Notes under the pieces: model-generated | What the model saw: the letters and a program-made list of their open reading frames with translations, nothing else | Databases searched by the model: none | Told to the model about the DNA's origin: nothing | Made by a program: the position numbers and the translations under genes | Shown: piece after piece, positions 54,274 through 62,266 of the stretch | Layout of the letters: each line of letters begins with the position of its first letter | How positions within the stretch are numbered: the stretch's first letter is position 1 | Assembly (NCBI RefSeq): GCF_001528665.1 | Contig: NZ_BBYJ01000008.1 | Span: 310,001-374,000 of the forward strand | Direction of reading: 5' to 3' | DNA: 64,000 bases | Source of the DNA: Microtetraspora malaysiensis | Lineage (GTDB): Bacteria; Actinomycetota; Actinomycetes; Streptosporangiales; Streptosporangiaceae

Positions 54274-55749
54274 TCAGCGGATGACGGTCTCGATCTCCAG
54301 GCCGAGCCGCGTCGCGCCCTCCAGGGCCAGGTCGCGCGCGTAGTCGTCGTCAGTCTCCGACAGCACCCGGTGGATCCCGCCGATCGCCCGCCGGTCGCCC
54401 CGTTGCGCCAGCCCGCGCGCGGCCTCGGCCACCGTCGAGATGTCGCGGTCGGCCAGCCGGGCGGCCAGGGCCTCCCGGATGCGCGGGGTGTCGGCGTCCA
54501 GGCCGGCCAGGCCCATGGTCGCCCAGTCGCGGACCTCGGCGTCGTCCTCCTCGGTGAGCCGTACCAGCCGGGCCAGGCCCTCCTCGTCGCCCGGCGGCAG
54601 CACGGCGGCGAGCGCCATGGCGTCCTTGCAGGACGGCCGGCGCCCCGGCCGGTCCAGGATCTCCAGCACCTCGGGCAGCGCCTCCGCGTCGGCGTGGTGC
54701 GCGATCGCGCTGAGGAGCGCGTCGACGACCTTGGGCTCGGTCTCGGTGGGGGCCATCCGCCGCAGGATCGCCAGGCTGCGCTCGCGGAAGGGCCGTACGT
54801 CCGCGTCGTAGCCGAACTGCGCGAGCACGTCCACCGCGAACTCGCGGTCCTGGGGGTCGCCGCTGTCGCACAGCTCCGCCGCGGCCTCGAACGTCTCCTC
54901 GTCATGGCGTTTCTGCAGTGCGTGCACCGCCGCCCACCAGGTCTCGCCGTCCTCGTCGAGGTCCAGGTACGGCGCGGCGCGGGCCACCAGCTCCTCGGCC
55001 GATGTGCGCAGGCCGAGCGCCTCCTCCAGCAGGATCGTGATCGCGGCGTGGCCGCGCTGGCGGGCGGTCCGGAAGCCGTCGCCCTTCGCGTCCCTGGCCT
55101 CGGCCATGATCAGCTCGGTGCCGTCGGCGGCGTGGTCCTTGGCCACCATGATCGCCCACCCGGGCTCGGCGTGCCGGGTGACCTCGTCGCGCAGCTCCGC
55201 CTCCAGGTCGATGGCCGACCAGCGGCGCGCGATGTCCAGCGCGGTGTCGCCCGCGCCGTCCGGCAGCGCCGGATCCGCCCCGTGCTCCAGGAGCGACCAG
55301 ACGACGCCGTACGCGCCGAACCGGGCGGCCGCGGTGAGCGGCGTGTTGCCCGCGTCGTCCGCGGTGTCAGGGGCCGCGCCCGCGTCGAGCAGGATGTCCG
55401 CGGATCTGAGATGGCCCTGGGTGGCGGCCCACAGCAGGGCGGTCCACCCGCCGGCCTCCGCGGCGTCGGGGTCGGCGCCCCCGTCCACCAGGGCCTGGAC
55501 GGCTTCCCAGTGGTTCCAGGAGGCGGCCGCGCAGAGGGGGAGCCCCTCGTCCTTCCCCCCGCTCGCCCGGTCCGGGTCGGCCCCGTATTCCAGCAGCAGC
55601 CGGACCATCTCGTGGTCGCCGTGGACGGCGGCGCGGTACAGCGGGGTGGTCCCGGGGGCGCGGTTCAGATCCGTGTCGGGATGGAGCATCCGCCGCACGC
55701 TGTCGACATCGCCCTCCGAGACCGCGTGCAGAAGCTCACGGTACGTCAC
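54274..55749 (-). CDS. Ankyrin-repeat plus HEAT-repeat protein
   Basis: A 491-aa protein built of two solenoids. Residues about 1-175 hold five ankyrin repeats (GTTPLYRAAVHGDHEMVRLLLEYGADPD, GWTALLWAATQGHLRSADILLDAGAAPD, GNTPLTAAARFGAYGVVWSLLEHGADPA). Residues about 260-490 have short helical HEAT-like repeats (DRPGRRPSCKDAMALAAVLPPGDEEGLARL, DDAEVRDWATMGLAGLD, EAARGLAQRGDRRAIGGI). No catalytic motif or signal peptide; a cytosolic scaffold or inhibitor role is likely. GTG 55749 follows GGAAGA. Divergent from the DUF1707/LiaF-like gene. Confidence 0.85.
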   Translation of the reverse strand: MTYRELLHAVSEGDVDSVRRMLHPDTDLNRAPGTTPLYRAAVHGDHEMVRLLLEYGADPDRASGGKDEGLPLCAAASWNHWEAVQALVDGGADPDAAEAGGWTALLWAATQGHLRSADILLDAGAAPDTADDAGNTPLTAAARFGAYGVVWSLLEHGADPALPDGAGDTALDIARRWSAIDLEAELRDEVTRHAEPGWAIMVAKDHAADGTELIMAEARDAKGDGFRTARQRGHAAITILLEEALGLRTSAEELVARAAPYLDLDEDGETWWAAVHALQKRHDEETFEAAAELCDSGDPQDREFAVDVLAQFGYDADVRPFRERSLAILRRMAPTETEPKVVDALLSAIAHHADAEALPEVLEILDRPGRRPSCKDAMALAAVLPPGDEEGLARLVRLTEEDDAEVRDWATMGLAGLDADTPRIREALAARLADRDISTVAEAARGLAQRGDRRAIGGIHRVLSETDDDYARDLALEGATRLGLEIETVIR

Positions 55750-55818
55750 TCTTCCATGGTCACACAGGTGGACAAATGCTTCCTTCCCAGGGAGGAGGGG
55801 CGGCCGCATTCCCCGGGA

Positions 55819-55824
55819 TAGGGT
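55819..55824 (+). promoter_or_regulatory. -10 hexamer TAGGGT, leaderless promoter
   Basis: Six bases before the GTG at 55831. Confidence 0.45.
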
Positions 55825-55830
55825 TGCCCC

Positions 55831-56706
55831 GTGAGTGATCTGGGTGGAATGCGGGCATCCGACGCCGAGCGGGAGGCAGTGGTCGAGCGGCTGCGTGAGG
55901 CGTCGGTGGACGGGCGGCTGACCCTCGCCGAGCTTACGGAGCGCACGGAGGCGGCCTACCTGGCCCGGACCCACGCTGAGCTCGCCCAACTCACCGCGGA
56001 CCTGCCCGGAGGCGCGCCCGCGCCCGCCTACCACCCGCCCGCGCCCGCGTCCGCCCCCGGCGGCGGCGGGAAGCTGCGCAAGTGGATCGTCGCGGTCATG
56101 GGCGACGCCAAGCGGCAGGGCACCTGGCGCATCGACCAGGAGATCGGCGCGGTCTGCGTCATGGGCGACGTCACGCTCGACCTGCGCGAGGCCGAGGTCC
56201 GCACCAACACGATCGACATCGTCGCGACGTGCGTGATGGGCGACCTGAAGATCATCGTGCCGGACGGCGTGGACGTGGAGCTCTCCGGTTTCACGTTCAT
56301 GGGGGACAAGAAGGTCGAGGTGGTCGAGGCCCCGCCCAACCGGAACGCCCCCGTGGTCCGGGTCAAGGCGTACGTCGTGATGGGCGACGTGAAGATCATC
56401 GGAGACTCGCGGGCCAAGCCGATCAAGCGCGGCTGGTTCGCGTGGAGCGAATGGTGGCAGGAGCGCCGCGTCGAAGCGGGCTACGGCCCCCGCCACGAGC
56501 TCGGGCACGATATGCGCCGGCTGCACCAGGAGGGCCGTCAGATGCTCGGTGAGGCGCGGGACGCGTTCCGCGACATGCGCCGCGAGGCCCGGGAGACCCA
56601 CAGGGAGATGCGCAGGGACGAGCGCGAGGCGCGGCGGGAGGCCCGGGACACCTGGCGCGCGGCCCGCGACGGCTACCCGCCGGAGTCTCCGGAGCGCTAC
56701 CGCTAG
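55831..56706 (+). CDS. DUF1707 plus LiaF-like (DUF2154-type) protein
   Basis: A 291-aa protein. Residues 5-60 are a DUF1707 domain (MRASDAEREAVVERLREASVDGRLTLAELTERTEAAY). A Pro/Ala linker leads to a right-handed beta-helix-like domain with repeated VMGD motifs (AVMGDAKRQG, CVMGDVTLDL, CVMGDLKIIV, FMGDKKVEVV, VMGDVKIIG), as in the C-terminal domain of LiaF/VraT-type sensors of cell-wall antibiotics. The last 70 residues are an Arg/Glu-rich helix (REARETHREMRRDEREARREARDTW region). No membrane helix is evident. Likely cell-envelope stress related. Confidence 0.85.
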   Translation: MSDLGGMRASDAEREAVVERLREASVDGRLTLAELTERTEAAYLARTHAELAQLTADLPGGAPAPAYHPPAPASAPGGGGKLRKWIVAVMGDAKRQGTWRIDQEIGAVCVMGDVTLDLREAEVRTNTIDIVATCVMGDLKIIVPDGVDVELSGFTFMGDKKVEVVEAPPNRNAPVVRVKAYVVMGDVKIIGDSRAKPIKRGWFAWSEWWQERRVEAGYGPRHELGHDMRRLHQEGRQMLGEARDAFRDMRREARETHREMRRDEREARREARDTWRAARDGYPPESPERYR

Positions 56707-56927
56707 TGGGGCGTCCGCGGGCCTGGGCCAGGGCGGTCACCGCGCCGTAGGGAACCTCCGGTCCTCGCGAAGCCCGCTCGCGCTGGGCCAACGCTTCGGT
56801 CCTCGCTCCCTTCCGCTCCGTTCCCTCGGCCAGCGCTGAGATCTTCGCGTTCGCGCCCGCGTGCAACACCTTGCCCCGGTTCGGGAGTAGTGATCGGTGA
56901 CGGTCTCACCGAACGAATGAGGGCTCC

Positions 56928-57428
56928 ATGCGGAATCGGGCGGATTTCGAACGCTACGTTGAGCAGCGGTCGGCTCGCCTGCTCCGTACGGCGTACCTGC
57001 TGTGCCGCGACTGGGCGACGGCCGAGGACCTGCTGCAGACCGCGCTCGCCCGGGCATGGCTGGCCTGGAGGAGGGTCGGCGACAACCCCGACCCGTACGT
57101 CTACCGCATCCTGACGAACACGCACGCCTCCTGGTGGCGGCGCAGATGGCGGGCCGAGGTCCCGGCCGCCGACCTGCCCGACACCGCGGTCGCCGACGAG
57201 GCCGACCTGGTCGGCGCGCGCGACGCCGTACGGCAGGCGGTTGACGGCCTCCCGCCCCGGCAGCGCGCCGTGATCGTGCTGCGGTACTTCGCCGACCTGC
57301 CGGACACGGAGATCGGCGAAATCCTCGGATGTTCGGTCGCGACCGTACGGAGCCAGGCGAGCAGGGCGCTGGCCAAGCTGCGCGTCGATCCCGCGGCACG
57401 CGCCGCGACCAACCTGGGGAGCCGATGA
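56928..57428 (+). CDS. SigE-family ECF RNA polymerase sigma factor
   Basis: A 166-aa ECF sigma factor of the actinobacterial SigE family. Region 2 reads FERYVEQRSARLLRTAYLLCRDWATAEDLLQTALARAWLAW (LLQTALARAWLAW core), and region 4 ends in LPPRQRAVIVLRYFADLPDTEIGEILGCSVATVRSQASRALAKLR (IGEILGCSVATVRSQ helix-turn-helix). ATG 56928 with GAGGG 5 bases upstream. The next gene overlaps the stop (ATGA) and encodes a membrane protein likely acting as its partner. Confidence 0.92.
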   Translation: MRNRADFERYVEQRSARLLRTAYLLCRDWATAEDLLQTALARAWLAWRRVGDNPDPYVYRILTNTHASWWRRRWRAEVPAADLPDTAVADEADLVGARDAVRQAVDGLPPRQRAVIVLRYFADLPDTEIGEILGCSVATVRSQASRALAKLRVDPAARAATNLGSR

Positions 57429-58108
57429 TGGCCATCACCGAATCCGACCTTCGCGACATCCTGGCCGCCGGCAGCGGGGACGGCCCCGGCCGCGGCGTGG
57501 CCGTGGCCGACGTTGAACGGCGGGCGCGGCGCATCAGGCGGCGCCGCTTGGCCGCCGTGACCGGCGTCCTCACCGCCGGTCTGGCGGTCGCCGGTGTCCT
57601 GACGGTCCCGCGCACCGTCACCGCCGAGGTCCCCGACGACATCTGGACCGCGGTCATGGCCCAGCCCGAGCCCTCGACGTCGCCGCGCGCGTCCATGTAC
57701 AGGTCGGTGGGGAAGCTCGCGGAGCGGAAGTACCAACGGGCCGGCGAGAAACAACGCTTCACCTACCGGAACGGGAAGGGCATCCCCGCCCTCCAGATCA
57801 GGTGCCCCGACGCCCCCTCGTACGCCATCGTCTGGATGAACGGGATCCGGGCGGATGACCAGCCCTGCGGCAGGTTCGAGGGGAAGCGGTTCGATGGCCA
57901 GGTCTTCGACCACTACTCCTCATGGGGGAAGAACGGGCTGAACACGGTCGAGGTGCTGGTGGTCCCGGCGAAAGATGTGCCCGGTGAGGTGTGGCCCAAA
58001 TGGACCAGACTCCGCCCGGAGGAGAGCGACGCCGTCGTGGCGAAGGCCAGGCCGTACCAGGCCGACTGGAGCGTGACCGTGTGGGACATGGTTCCCCGCT
58101 TCTCCTAG
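57425..58108 (+). CDS. Single-pass membrane protein coupled to the SigE-family sigma factor
   Basis: A 227-aa protein: a cytoplasmic N-terminus of about 40 residues (LRDILAAGSGDG, then Arg-rich ERRARRIRRRRL), one membrane helix (LAAVTGVLTAGLAVAGVLTV) and an extracytoplasmic domain with two cysteines (IRCPDAP, DQPCGRF). Such proteins are the usual partners encoded after SigE-family sigma genes and may act as anti-sigma factors, though no zinc anti-sigma motif is present. Starts at ATG 57425 within the sigma stop. Confidence 0.75.
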   Translation: MMAITESDLRDILAAGSGDGPGRGVAVADVERRARRIRRRRLAAVTGVLTAGLAVAGVLTVPRTVTAEVPDDIWTAVMAQPEPSTSPRASMYRSVGKLAERKYQRAGEKQRFTYRNGKGIPALQIRCPDAPSYAIVWMNGIRADDQPCGRFEGKRFDGQVFDHYSSWGKNGLNTVEVLVVPAKDVPGEVWPKWTRLRPEESDAVVAKARPYQADWSVTVWDMVPRFS

Positions 58109-58422
58109 AGCGCTGTCCGCAGACGCTCCTCCTCCCTCATGCGGATGAGCTCTTCCGCGGCGTTGACGTCGTCGTACGGCTCGGTGTCCACCTGCTCAAG
58201 GAACTCGCGCAGGTTCCCCGATCCCGGGGTGGCTCGGCCTTGGGCCACCCATTCGTCGAGGATCGTCGTCGGTCCAGGCACGGGAACCAGCCGCGCGACG
58301 GTGCGGCCGTCCTTGATCACCTCGATGGTCTCGCCCGCCAGGGCCTTGTCGAGGCAGTCCGCGGCGTGGTCGGCGAACTCGGTGACTCCGATGCGTTCCA
58401 TAGCTTCCATCATGCGTTTCAC
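58105..58422 (-). CDS. Phd/YefM-family antitoxin (no toxin gene adjacent)
   Basis: A 105-aa protein. GVTEFADHAADCLDKALAGETIEVIKDGRTVARLVPV is the Phd/YefM fold (DNA-binding N-terminus with the TVARLVPV strand), followed by an acidic, flexible toxin-binding tail. No VapC, Doc or RelE gene lies next to it, so it may be an orphan or act with a distant toxin. GTG 58422 lies six bases after TACGGT; ATG 58413, 58410 and 58401 are alternatives. Convergent with and overlapping the membrane protein gene by four bases. Confidence 0.8.
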   Translation of the reverse strand: MKRMMEAMERIGVTEFADHAADCLDKALAGETIEVIKDGRTVARLVPVPGPTTILDEWVAQGRATPGSGNLREFLEQVDTEPYDDVNAAEELIRMREEERLRTAL

Positions 58423-58428
58423 GAGGTC

Positions 58429-58434
58429 ACCGTA
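58429..58434 (-). promoter_or_regulatory. -10 hexamer TACGGT before the antitoxin gene
   Basis: Six bases before GTG 58422; leaderless type; -35 weak. Confidence 0.4.
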
Positions 58435-58501
58435 GAGCCGCGCACCCTGCTTTGTAGCCGAAACGACACGATGGGTAGTTGAAATATTGCTCTGGGTGGT
58501 T

Positions 58502-59251
58502 CTAGGCGGTCGCGGCGGGTTCCGGTCGGCGGACGGCCTGCTCGTAGCGTTCGAGCAGGAGCGTGACGAGCTCGGGGGCCGGGCCGAGGACATCGGCGAC
58601 CCGGTCCGCGCCGGCCGCCAGCGTGTCGCGGCGGACCTTGTCCGCGAAGTGGCCGGGGGCCAGCAGATAGGGGGCGACGACCACCCGGGGCGCTCCGGCG
58701 CGCGACAGCCGTACGACCTCGTCCGCGGGGGCCGGGGCGGCGGCCGAGGCGTAGGCGGCGGTCACCGACCACCAGGAGCGGCGCCGCGCCCAGGAGCGCG
58801 CCACCCGGGCCACCACGGCATTGGCGCGGGGGTCGCTCGAACCGGCGGAGACCAGCACGACCGCCGTCTCGGGGTCGCCCGCCTCGACCCTGGCCTCCGC
58901 CAGGCGGCGCTCCAGGGCGGCGACCAGCAGCGGGTGGGGGCCGAGCGTCGGCCCGAGCCGGGCCCGCAGGAGAGGGCGGCGGGCGGACGCCTCCCGCAGC
59001 GCGGCCGGAATGTCCACCCGGCTGTGGTAGGCCGCCGTGAGCAGCAGCGGCAGCACGACGGCCTCGTCCAGCCCCGAAAGGGCTCGGGCGAGGGTCGGCG
59101 GCGCGTGGTCCAGGTAGGCCGTCCGCACGTCCAGGTCGGGCCGCGCGAGCCGTACGCCGTCGAGCAGGGCCTCGACCGCCGTGGCGGCGCGCGGGTCGCG
59201 GGACCCGTGCGCCACGGCGATCAGCGGCGGTGCGGTCGGATGGGCGTTCAC
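58502..59251 (-). CDS. Sirohydrochlorin chelatase (CbiX/SirB family)
   Basis: A 249-aa protein with the class II chelatase fold in two halves. First half: LIAVAHGSRDPRAATAVEALLDGV with the metal His, and VVLPLLLTAAYHSRVDIP with the second His. Second half: VVLVSAGSSDPRANAVV and VVVAPYLLAPGHFADKV. It would insert Fe into sirohydrochlorin to make siroheme, the cofactor of the sulfite reductase encoded upstream in this operon; cobalt chelation is the alternative. GTG start at 59251, about 50 bases after cysH. Confidence 0.88.
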   Translation of the reverse strand: MNAHPTAPPLIAVAHGSRDPRAATAVEALLDGVRLARPDLDVRTAYLDHAPPTLARALSGLDEAVVLPLLLTAAYHSRVDIPAALREASARRPLLRARLGPTLGPHPLLVAALERRLAEARVEAGDPETAVVLVSAGSSDPRANAVVARVARSWARRRSWWSVTAAYASAAAPAPADEVVRLSRAGAPRVVVAPYLLAPGHFADKVRRDTLAAGADRVADVLGPAPELVTLLLERYEQAVRRPEPAATA

Positions 59252-59301
59252 GGGCGGCTCTTCCAGGTCTCCTCTGGCGCGGACGGGGCGGCGACGGGCG
59301 G

Positions 59302-60030
59302 TCAGAGGTGGATGCCGCACTCGATCTTGCCGAGCCCGGCCCACCGGCCGCTGCGCGGGTCCTCGCCGGGCGCGACCCGCCGGGTGCAGGGCGCGCACCC
59401 GATCGAGGGGTAGTCGTCGTAGTGCAGCGGGTTGATCAGCACCCCGTTGTCGGCGATGTAGTTGTCGACCTCCTCCTGGGTCCACCGCGTGATCGGGTTG
59501 ATCTTGACCATCTGGCGCTTGGCGTCCCACTCGACGACCTTGGTGTTCGCCCGGGTCGGCGACTCGTCGCGCCGGATGCCCGAGACCCAGGCGAGGTACG
59601 GTTCGAGCGCCCGGTTGAGCGGCTCCACCTTGCGCAGGTAGCAGCACAGGTCGGGGTTGCGGCCGTGCAGCCGGGGCCCGAGGTCGCGGTCCTGCTCCGC
59701 GACCGTGCGGGACGGCGTCACGTTGATCACGTTGACGTTGTAGACCGCCTCGACCGCGTCACGGGTGCCGATCGTCTCGGCGAAGTGGTAGCCGGTGTCG
59801 ATGAACAGCACGTCGACGCCGGGCTTGACCCGGCTCACCAGGTCGATCAGCAACGCGTCGCTCATCGAGGAGGTGAGACAGAGGCGGTCGCCGAACGTGG
59901 CCGCCGCCCACCGGATGATCTCGCGGGCGGGCGCGTCCTCAAGGAACCGCGCGGCGGACTCGACGATGCTCTGCAGGTCGAGCACGCCGCGCTGGCGTTC
60001 AAGACCTTCCTCTATCTCCACCAGGGTCAT
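59302..60030 (-). CDS. cysH: Adenylyl-sulfate (APS) reductase, CysH family
   Basis: A 242-aa enzyme reducing activated sulfate to sulfite. FGDRLCLTSSMSDALLIDLVSR begins the PP-loop fold, and VLFIDTGYHFAETIGTRDAV follows. The paired cysteines LCCYLRK and IGCAPCTRRV bind a [4Fe-4S] cluster, which marks the APS-using type rather than the PAPS-only type. The catalytic ECGIHL is at the C-terminus. GAGGAG precedes ATG 60030. In the operon leader peptide - sulfite reductase - small CxxC protein - cysH - chelatase. Confidence 0.95.
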   Translation of the reverse strand: MTLVEIEEGLERQRGVLDLQSIVESAARFLEDAPAREIIRWAAATFGDRLCLTSSMSDALLIDLVSRVKPGVDVLFIDTGYHFAETIGTRDAVEAVYNVNVINVTPSRTVAEQDRDLGPRLHGRNPDLCCYLRKVEPLNRALEPYLAWVSGIRRDESPTRANTKVVEWDAKRQMVKINPITRWTQEEVDNYIADNGVLINPLHYDDYPSIGCAPCTRRVAPGEDPRSGRWAGLGKIECGIHL

Positions 60031-60062
60031 GACTACTCCTCAAACGTCGTACTTCGAGGGGA

Positions 60063-60218
60063 CTAGCTGTGCCGTACGCCGATGCCGAGGAACTTCACCC
60101 GGAAGGCGCGGGCGCACGAGCGGCAGTACCAGCCGTAGCTCTCCTCTTCGGAGGCATACGGCTCAAGGTCTTCGTCGCCGCAGTAGGGGCAGTAGTAGGG
60201 AGCCGCGCGCTCGCTCAT
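60063..60218 (-). CDS. Small double-CxxC protein of the sulfate assimilation operon
   Basis: A 51-aa protein with YYCPYCGDEDLEPYASEEE and GWYCRSCARAFRVKF: two CxxC pairs forming a zinc ribbon or rubredoxin-like site. ATG 60218 has GAGGAGGGG 2-3 bases upstream; a longer in-frame start lacks one. Conserved between cysH and the sulfite reductase in many actinobacteria as I recall, function unknown; a sulfur or metal relay for this pathway is possible. Confidence 0.82.
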   Translation of the reverse strand: MSERAAPYYCPYCGDEDLEPYASEEESYGWYCRSCARAFRVKFLGIGVRHS

Positions 60219-60314
60219 GACCCCTCCTCGCCTGGCGGCTCGGAGTCGCATTCGCGAATCGCACTGCCCTTATGGATTCGCTCGCTCATGATCGGCTCCG
60301 CCCCGGGGTGGCCG

Positions 60315-61994
60315 TCACTTGAGGTCCGCCTCGTCGGCCCGGTGGACCCACTCGGAGAACGTCTCGCCGTCGTTCTTCTGCTTCTCGAAGTTGCGCACCA
60401 CGCGCTCCACGTAGTCGGGGAGCTCCTCCGCGGTGGCCTTCAGCCCGCGGACCTTGCGGCCGAAGTTGGGGTTCAGCCCGATCGAGCCGCCCAGGTGGAC
60501 CTGGAAGCCCTCGACCTGCTCGCCCTCGTCGTTCACCACGAGCTGGCCCTTGAGCCCGATGTCGGCCACCTGGATGCGGGCGCAGGAGTTCGGGCAGCCG
60601 TTGACGTTGATCGTGAGCGGCTCGGCGAAGTCCGGCAGCCGGGCCTCCAGCTCGTCGATCAGCCGGGACGCGGTCGCCTTGGTCTCGACGATCGCGAGCT
60701 TGCAGTACTCGATGCCGGTGCAGGCCATCGTCTGGCGGCGGAACGTGGACGGGGTGACCCGCAGGTCGGCCGCCTCCAGCTCGGCGACGATCGACTCGAC
60801 CCGGTCGGGCGCGACGTCGAGGATGACCATCTTCTGCTCGACCGTGGTGTGGACCCGGCGGGAGCCGTGCCGCTCGGCGATGTCGGCGATCCGGTGCAGC
60901 GTGTCGCCGTTCACCCGGCCCACCCTGGGCGCGAACCCGACGTAGAAGTTGCCGTCCTTCTGCGGGAAGACGCCGACGTGGTCGCGGCGGCCGCCGCGCG
61001 GCTCCTCGGGAGCGGGTCCGTCGGGCAGCCGGTAGCCGAGGTACTCGGTCTCCAGGATCTCGCGGAACCGCTCCGCGCCCCAGTCGTTGATCAGGAACTT
61101 GATCCGGGCGCGGTGGCGGAGCCGGCGGTAGCCGTAGTCGCGGAAGATCCCGCAGACTCCGGCCCACACCTCGTGCACCTGCTCGGGCCGGACGAACGCG
61201 CCGAGCCGCTTGGCGAACATCGGGTTGGTGGACAGCCCGCCGCCGACCCAGACGTCGAATCCGGCCTCGCCGTCGCGGACCACGCCGACGAACGCGATGT
61301 CGTTGATCTCGTGGACCGTGCACTGCGCGGTGCATCCGCTGATCGCGGTCTTGAACTTGCGCGGCAGGTTGGAGAACGCCGTGTCGCCGATGTACCGGGT
61401 GGCGATGTCGTCGATCTGGGCGGTGCCGTCGATCACCTCGCCGGCGTCGATCCCGGCGAGCGGGCAGCCCATGATCACGCGTGGCGTGTCGCCGCACGCC
61501 TCGGTCGTGGACAGGCCGACGGCCTCCAGGCGCTTCCAGATGTCCGGGACCGACTCGATCTCGACCCAGTGGAGCTGGATGTTCTGCCGGTCGGTGATGT
61601 CGGCCGTGCCCCTGGCGTACTCGTTGGAGATGTCGGCGATCGTCCGGAGCTGGTCCAGGTCGAGCCGACCGCCGTCGATGCGCACGCGGAGCATGAAGTA
61701 GCGGTCGTCGAGCTCCTCCGGGGGCAGGACCGCGGTCTTGCCCCCGTCGATCCCAGGCCTGCGCTGCGTGTAGAGGCCGTACCAGCGCATGCGGCCGCGC
61801 AGGTCGGCGGGGTCGATCGAGTCGAACCCGTGCTTGGAGTAGACGTCGATGATCCGCTGACGGACGTTGAGCCCGTCGTCGGCCTTCTTGTTCTCCTCGT
61901 TCTTGTTCAGCGGCTCACGGTAACCGAGAGCCCACTGGCCTTCGCCGCGCGGGCGCTTGTGGTGGCGGTTCGCCGGGCGGGCCGGGGTGCTCAT
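60315..61994 (-). CDS. Ferredoxin-dependent sulfite (nitrite/sulfite) reductase
   Basis: A 559-aa siroheme/[4Fe-4S] enzyme reducing sulfite to sulfide by six electrons. The cluster cysteines are TMACTGIEYCKLA and NGCPNSCAR; the two ferredoxin-like half domains and the nitrite/sulfite-reductase motif RTIADISNEYARGTADITDRQNIQLHW (GTADITDRQNIQLHW core) are present, as is KTAISGCTAQCTVHEIND. The N-terminal HHKRPRGEGQWALG start is typical of actinobacterial SirA/NirA proteins. AAAGGA precedes ATG 61994. Preceded by a cysteine leader peptide and attenuator. Confidence 0.94.
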   Translation of the reverse strand: MSTPARPANRHHKRPRGEGQWALGYREPLNKNEENKKADDGLNVRQRIIDVYSKHGFDSIDPADLRGRMRWYGLYTQRRPGIDGGKTAVLPPEELDDRYFMLRVRIDGGRLDLDQLRTIADISNEYARGTADITDRQNIQLHWVEIESVPDIWKRLEAVGLSTTEACGDTPRVIMGCPLAGIDAGEVIDGTAQIDDIATRYIGDTAFSNLPRKFKTAISGCTAQCTVHEINDIAFVGVVRDGEAGFDVWVGGGLSTNPMFAKRLGAFVRPEQVHEVWAGVCGIFRDYGYRRLRHRARIKFLINDWGAERFREILETEYLGYRLPDGPAPEEPRGGRRDHVGVFPQKDGNFYVGFAPRVGRVNGDTLHRIADIAERHGSRRVHTTVEQKMVILDVAPDRVESIVAELEAADLRVTPSTFRRQTMACTGIEYCKLAIVETKATASRLIDELEARLPDFAEPLTINVNGCPNSCARIQVADIGLKGQLVVNDEGEQVEGFQVHLGGSIGLNPNFGRKVRGLKATAEELPDYVERVVRNFEKQKNDGETFSEWVHRADEADLK

Positions 61995-62084
61995 GAGGGC
62001 GTCCTTTGATCCGAGGGATGCGAAACGGGCCGGGAGAAAAACCGGGCGAAGGTCACGCACGGCGCGACCCCGGACGCGTGCCTC

Positions 62085-62100
62085 AGGCGGCCGCCCGCCT
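62085..62100 (-). repeat. Second hairpin in the sulfite reductase leader
   Basis: AGGCGG-CCGC-CCGCCT, a 6-bp stem about 90 bases before the sulfite reductase start; it may add to leader folding, but no T-run follows. Confidence 0.35.
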
Positions 62101-62118
62101 CATCGTCGAGTGCGGGGG

Positions 62119-62151
62119 CGAAAACGAAAAAGGACGCCTGCTCACGCGCCC
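62119..62151 (-). terminator. Attenuator terminator of the sulfate assimilation operon
   Basis: On the minus-strand transcript GGGCGC (62151-62146) pairs with GCGUCC (62137-62132; one G-U) around an 8-base loop, followed by a U-rich UUUUUCGUUUUCG run. It lies 24 bases past the leader peptide stop and well before the sulfite reductase gene. Confidence 0.7.
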
Positions 62152-62171
62152 ACTGTCAGAAAAGATGGGCG
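62147..62171 (-). promoter_or_regulatory. Antiterminator hairpin competing with the attenuator
   Basis: CGCCCA (62171-62166) pairs with UGGGCG (62152-62147) around a 13-base loop. The right arm is shared with the terminator's left arm, so only one hairpin can form. A ribosome at the leader stop would cover CGCCCA and favour termination; a ribosome stalled at the Cys codon would leave it free. Confidence 0.6.
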
Positions 62172-62175
62172 ACGA

Positions 62176-62259
62176 TCAACGGGCGTCGATACAGATGGCG
62201 CTGCGGACACGCAGAAGGTCGACGTGGCGTCGCACGACGAGCAACGGGTCCGCTGGCAT
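62176..62259 (-). CDS. Cysteine-responsive leader peptide upstream of sulfite reductase
   Basis: A 27-aa peptide whose C-terminal part RRHVDLLRVRSAIC followed by four residues matches the actinobacterial 'putative leader peptide' consensus RHVDLxRVxSAxC found before sulfur-assimilation genes. The single Cys is codon 23 of 27 (UGU, 62193-62191), close to the stop. ATG 62259 lies seven bases after TATCGT and is leaderless. It likely couples cysteine supply (charged tRNA-Cys) to transcription of the operon via the hairpins just downstream. Confidence 0.85.
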   Translation of the reverse strand: MPADPLLVVRRHVDLLRVRSAICIDAR

Positions 62260-62266
62260 GGAGCAA

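Noticed and set aside
56707-56927. Repetitive-looking CGCTTCGGTCC / CTCGCTCCCTTCC sequence before the sigma gene
   Set aside because: No repeat unit recurs exactly in the window, and no insertion-sequence ends were found.
58105-58593. Longer antitoxin reading starting at 58593
   Set aside because: The extra N-terminus is a low-complexity Ser/Pro/Arg run overlapping the chelatase gene; the Phd fold begins near 58422.
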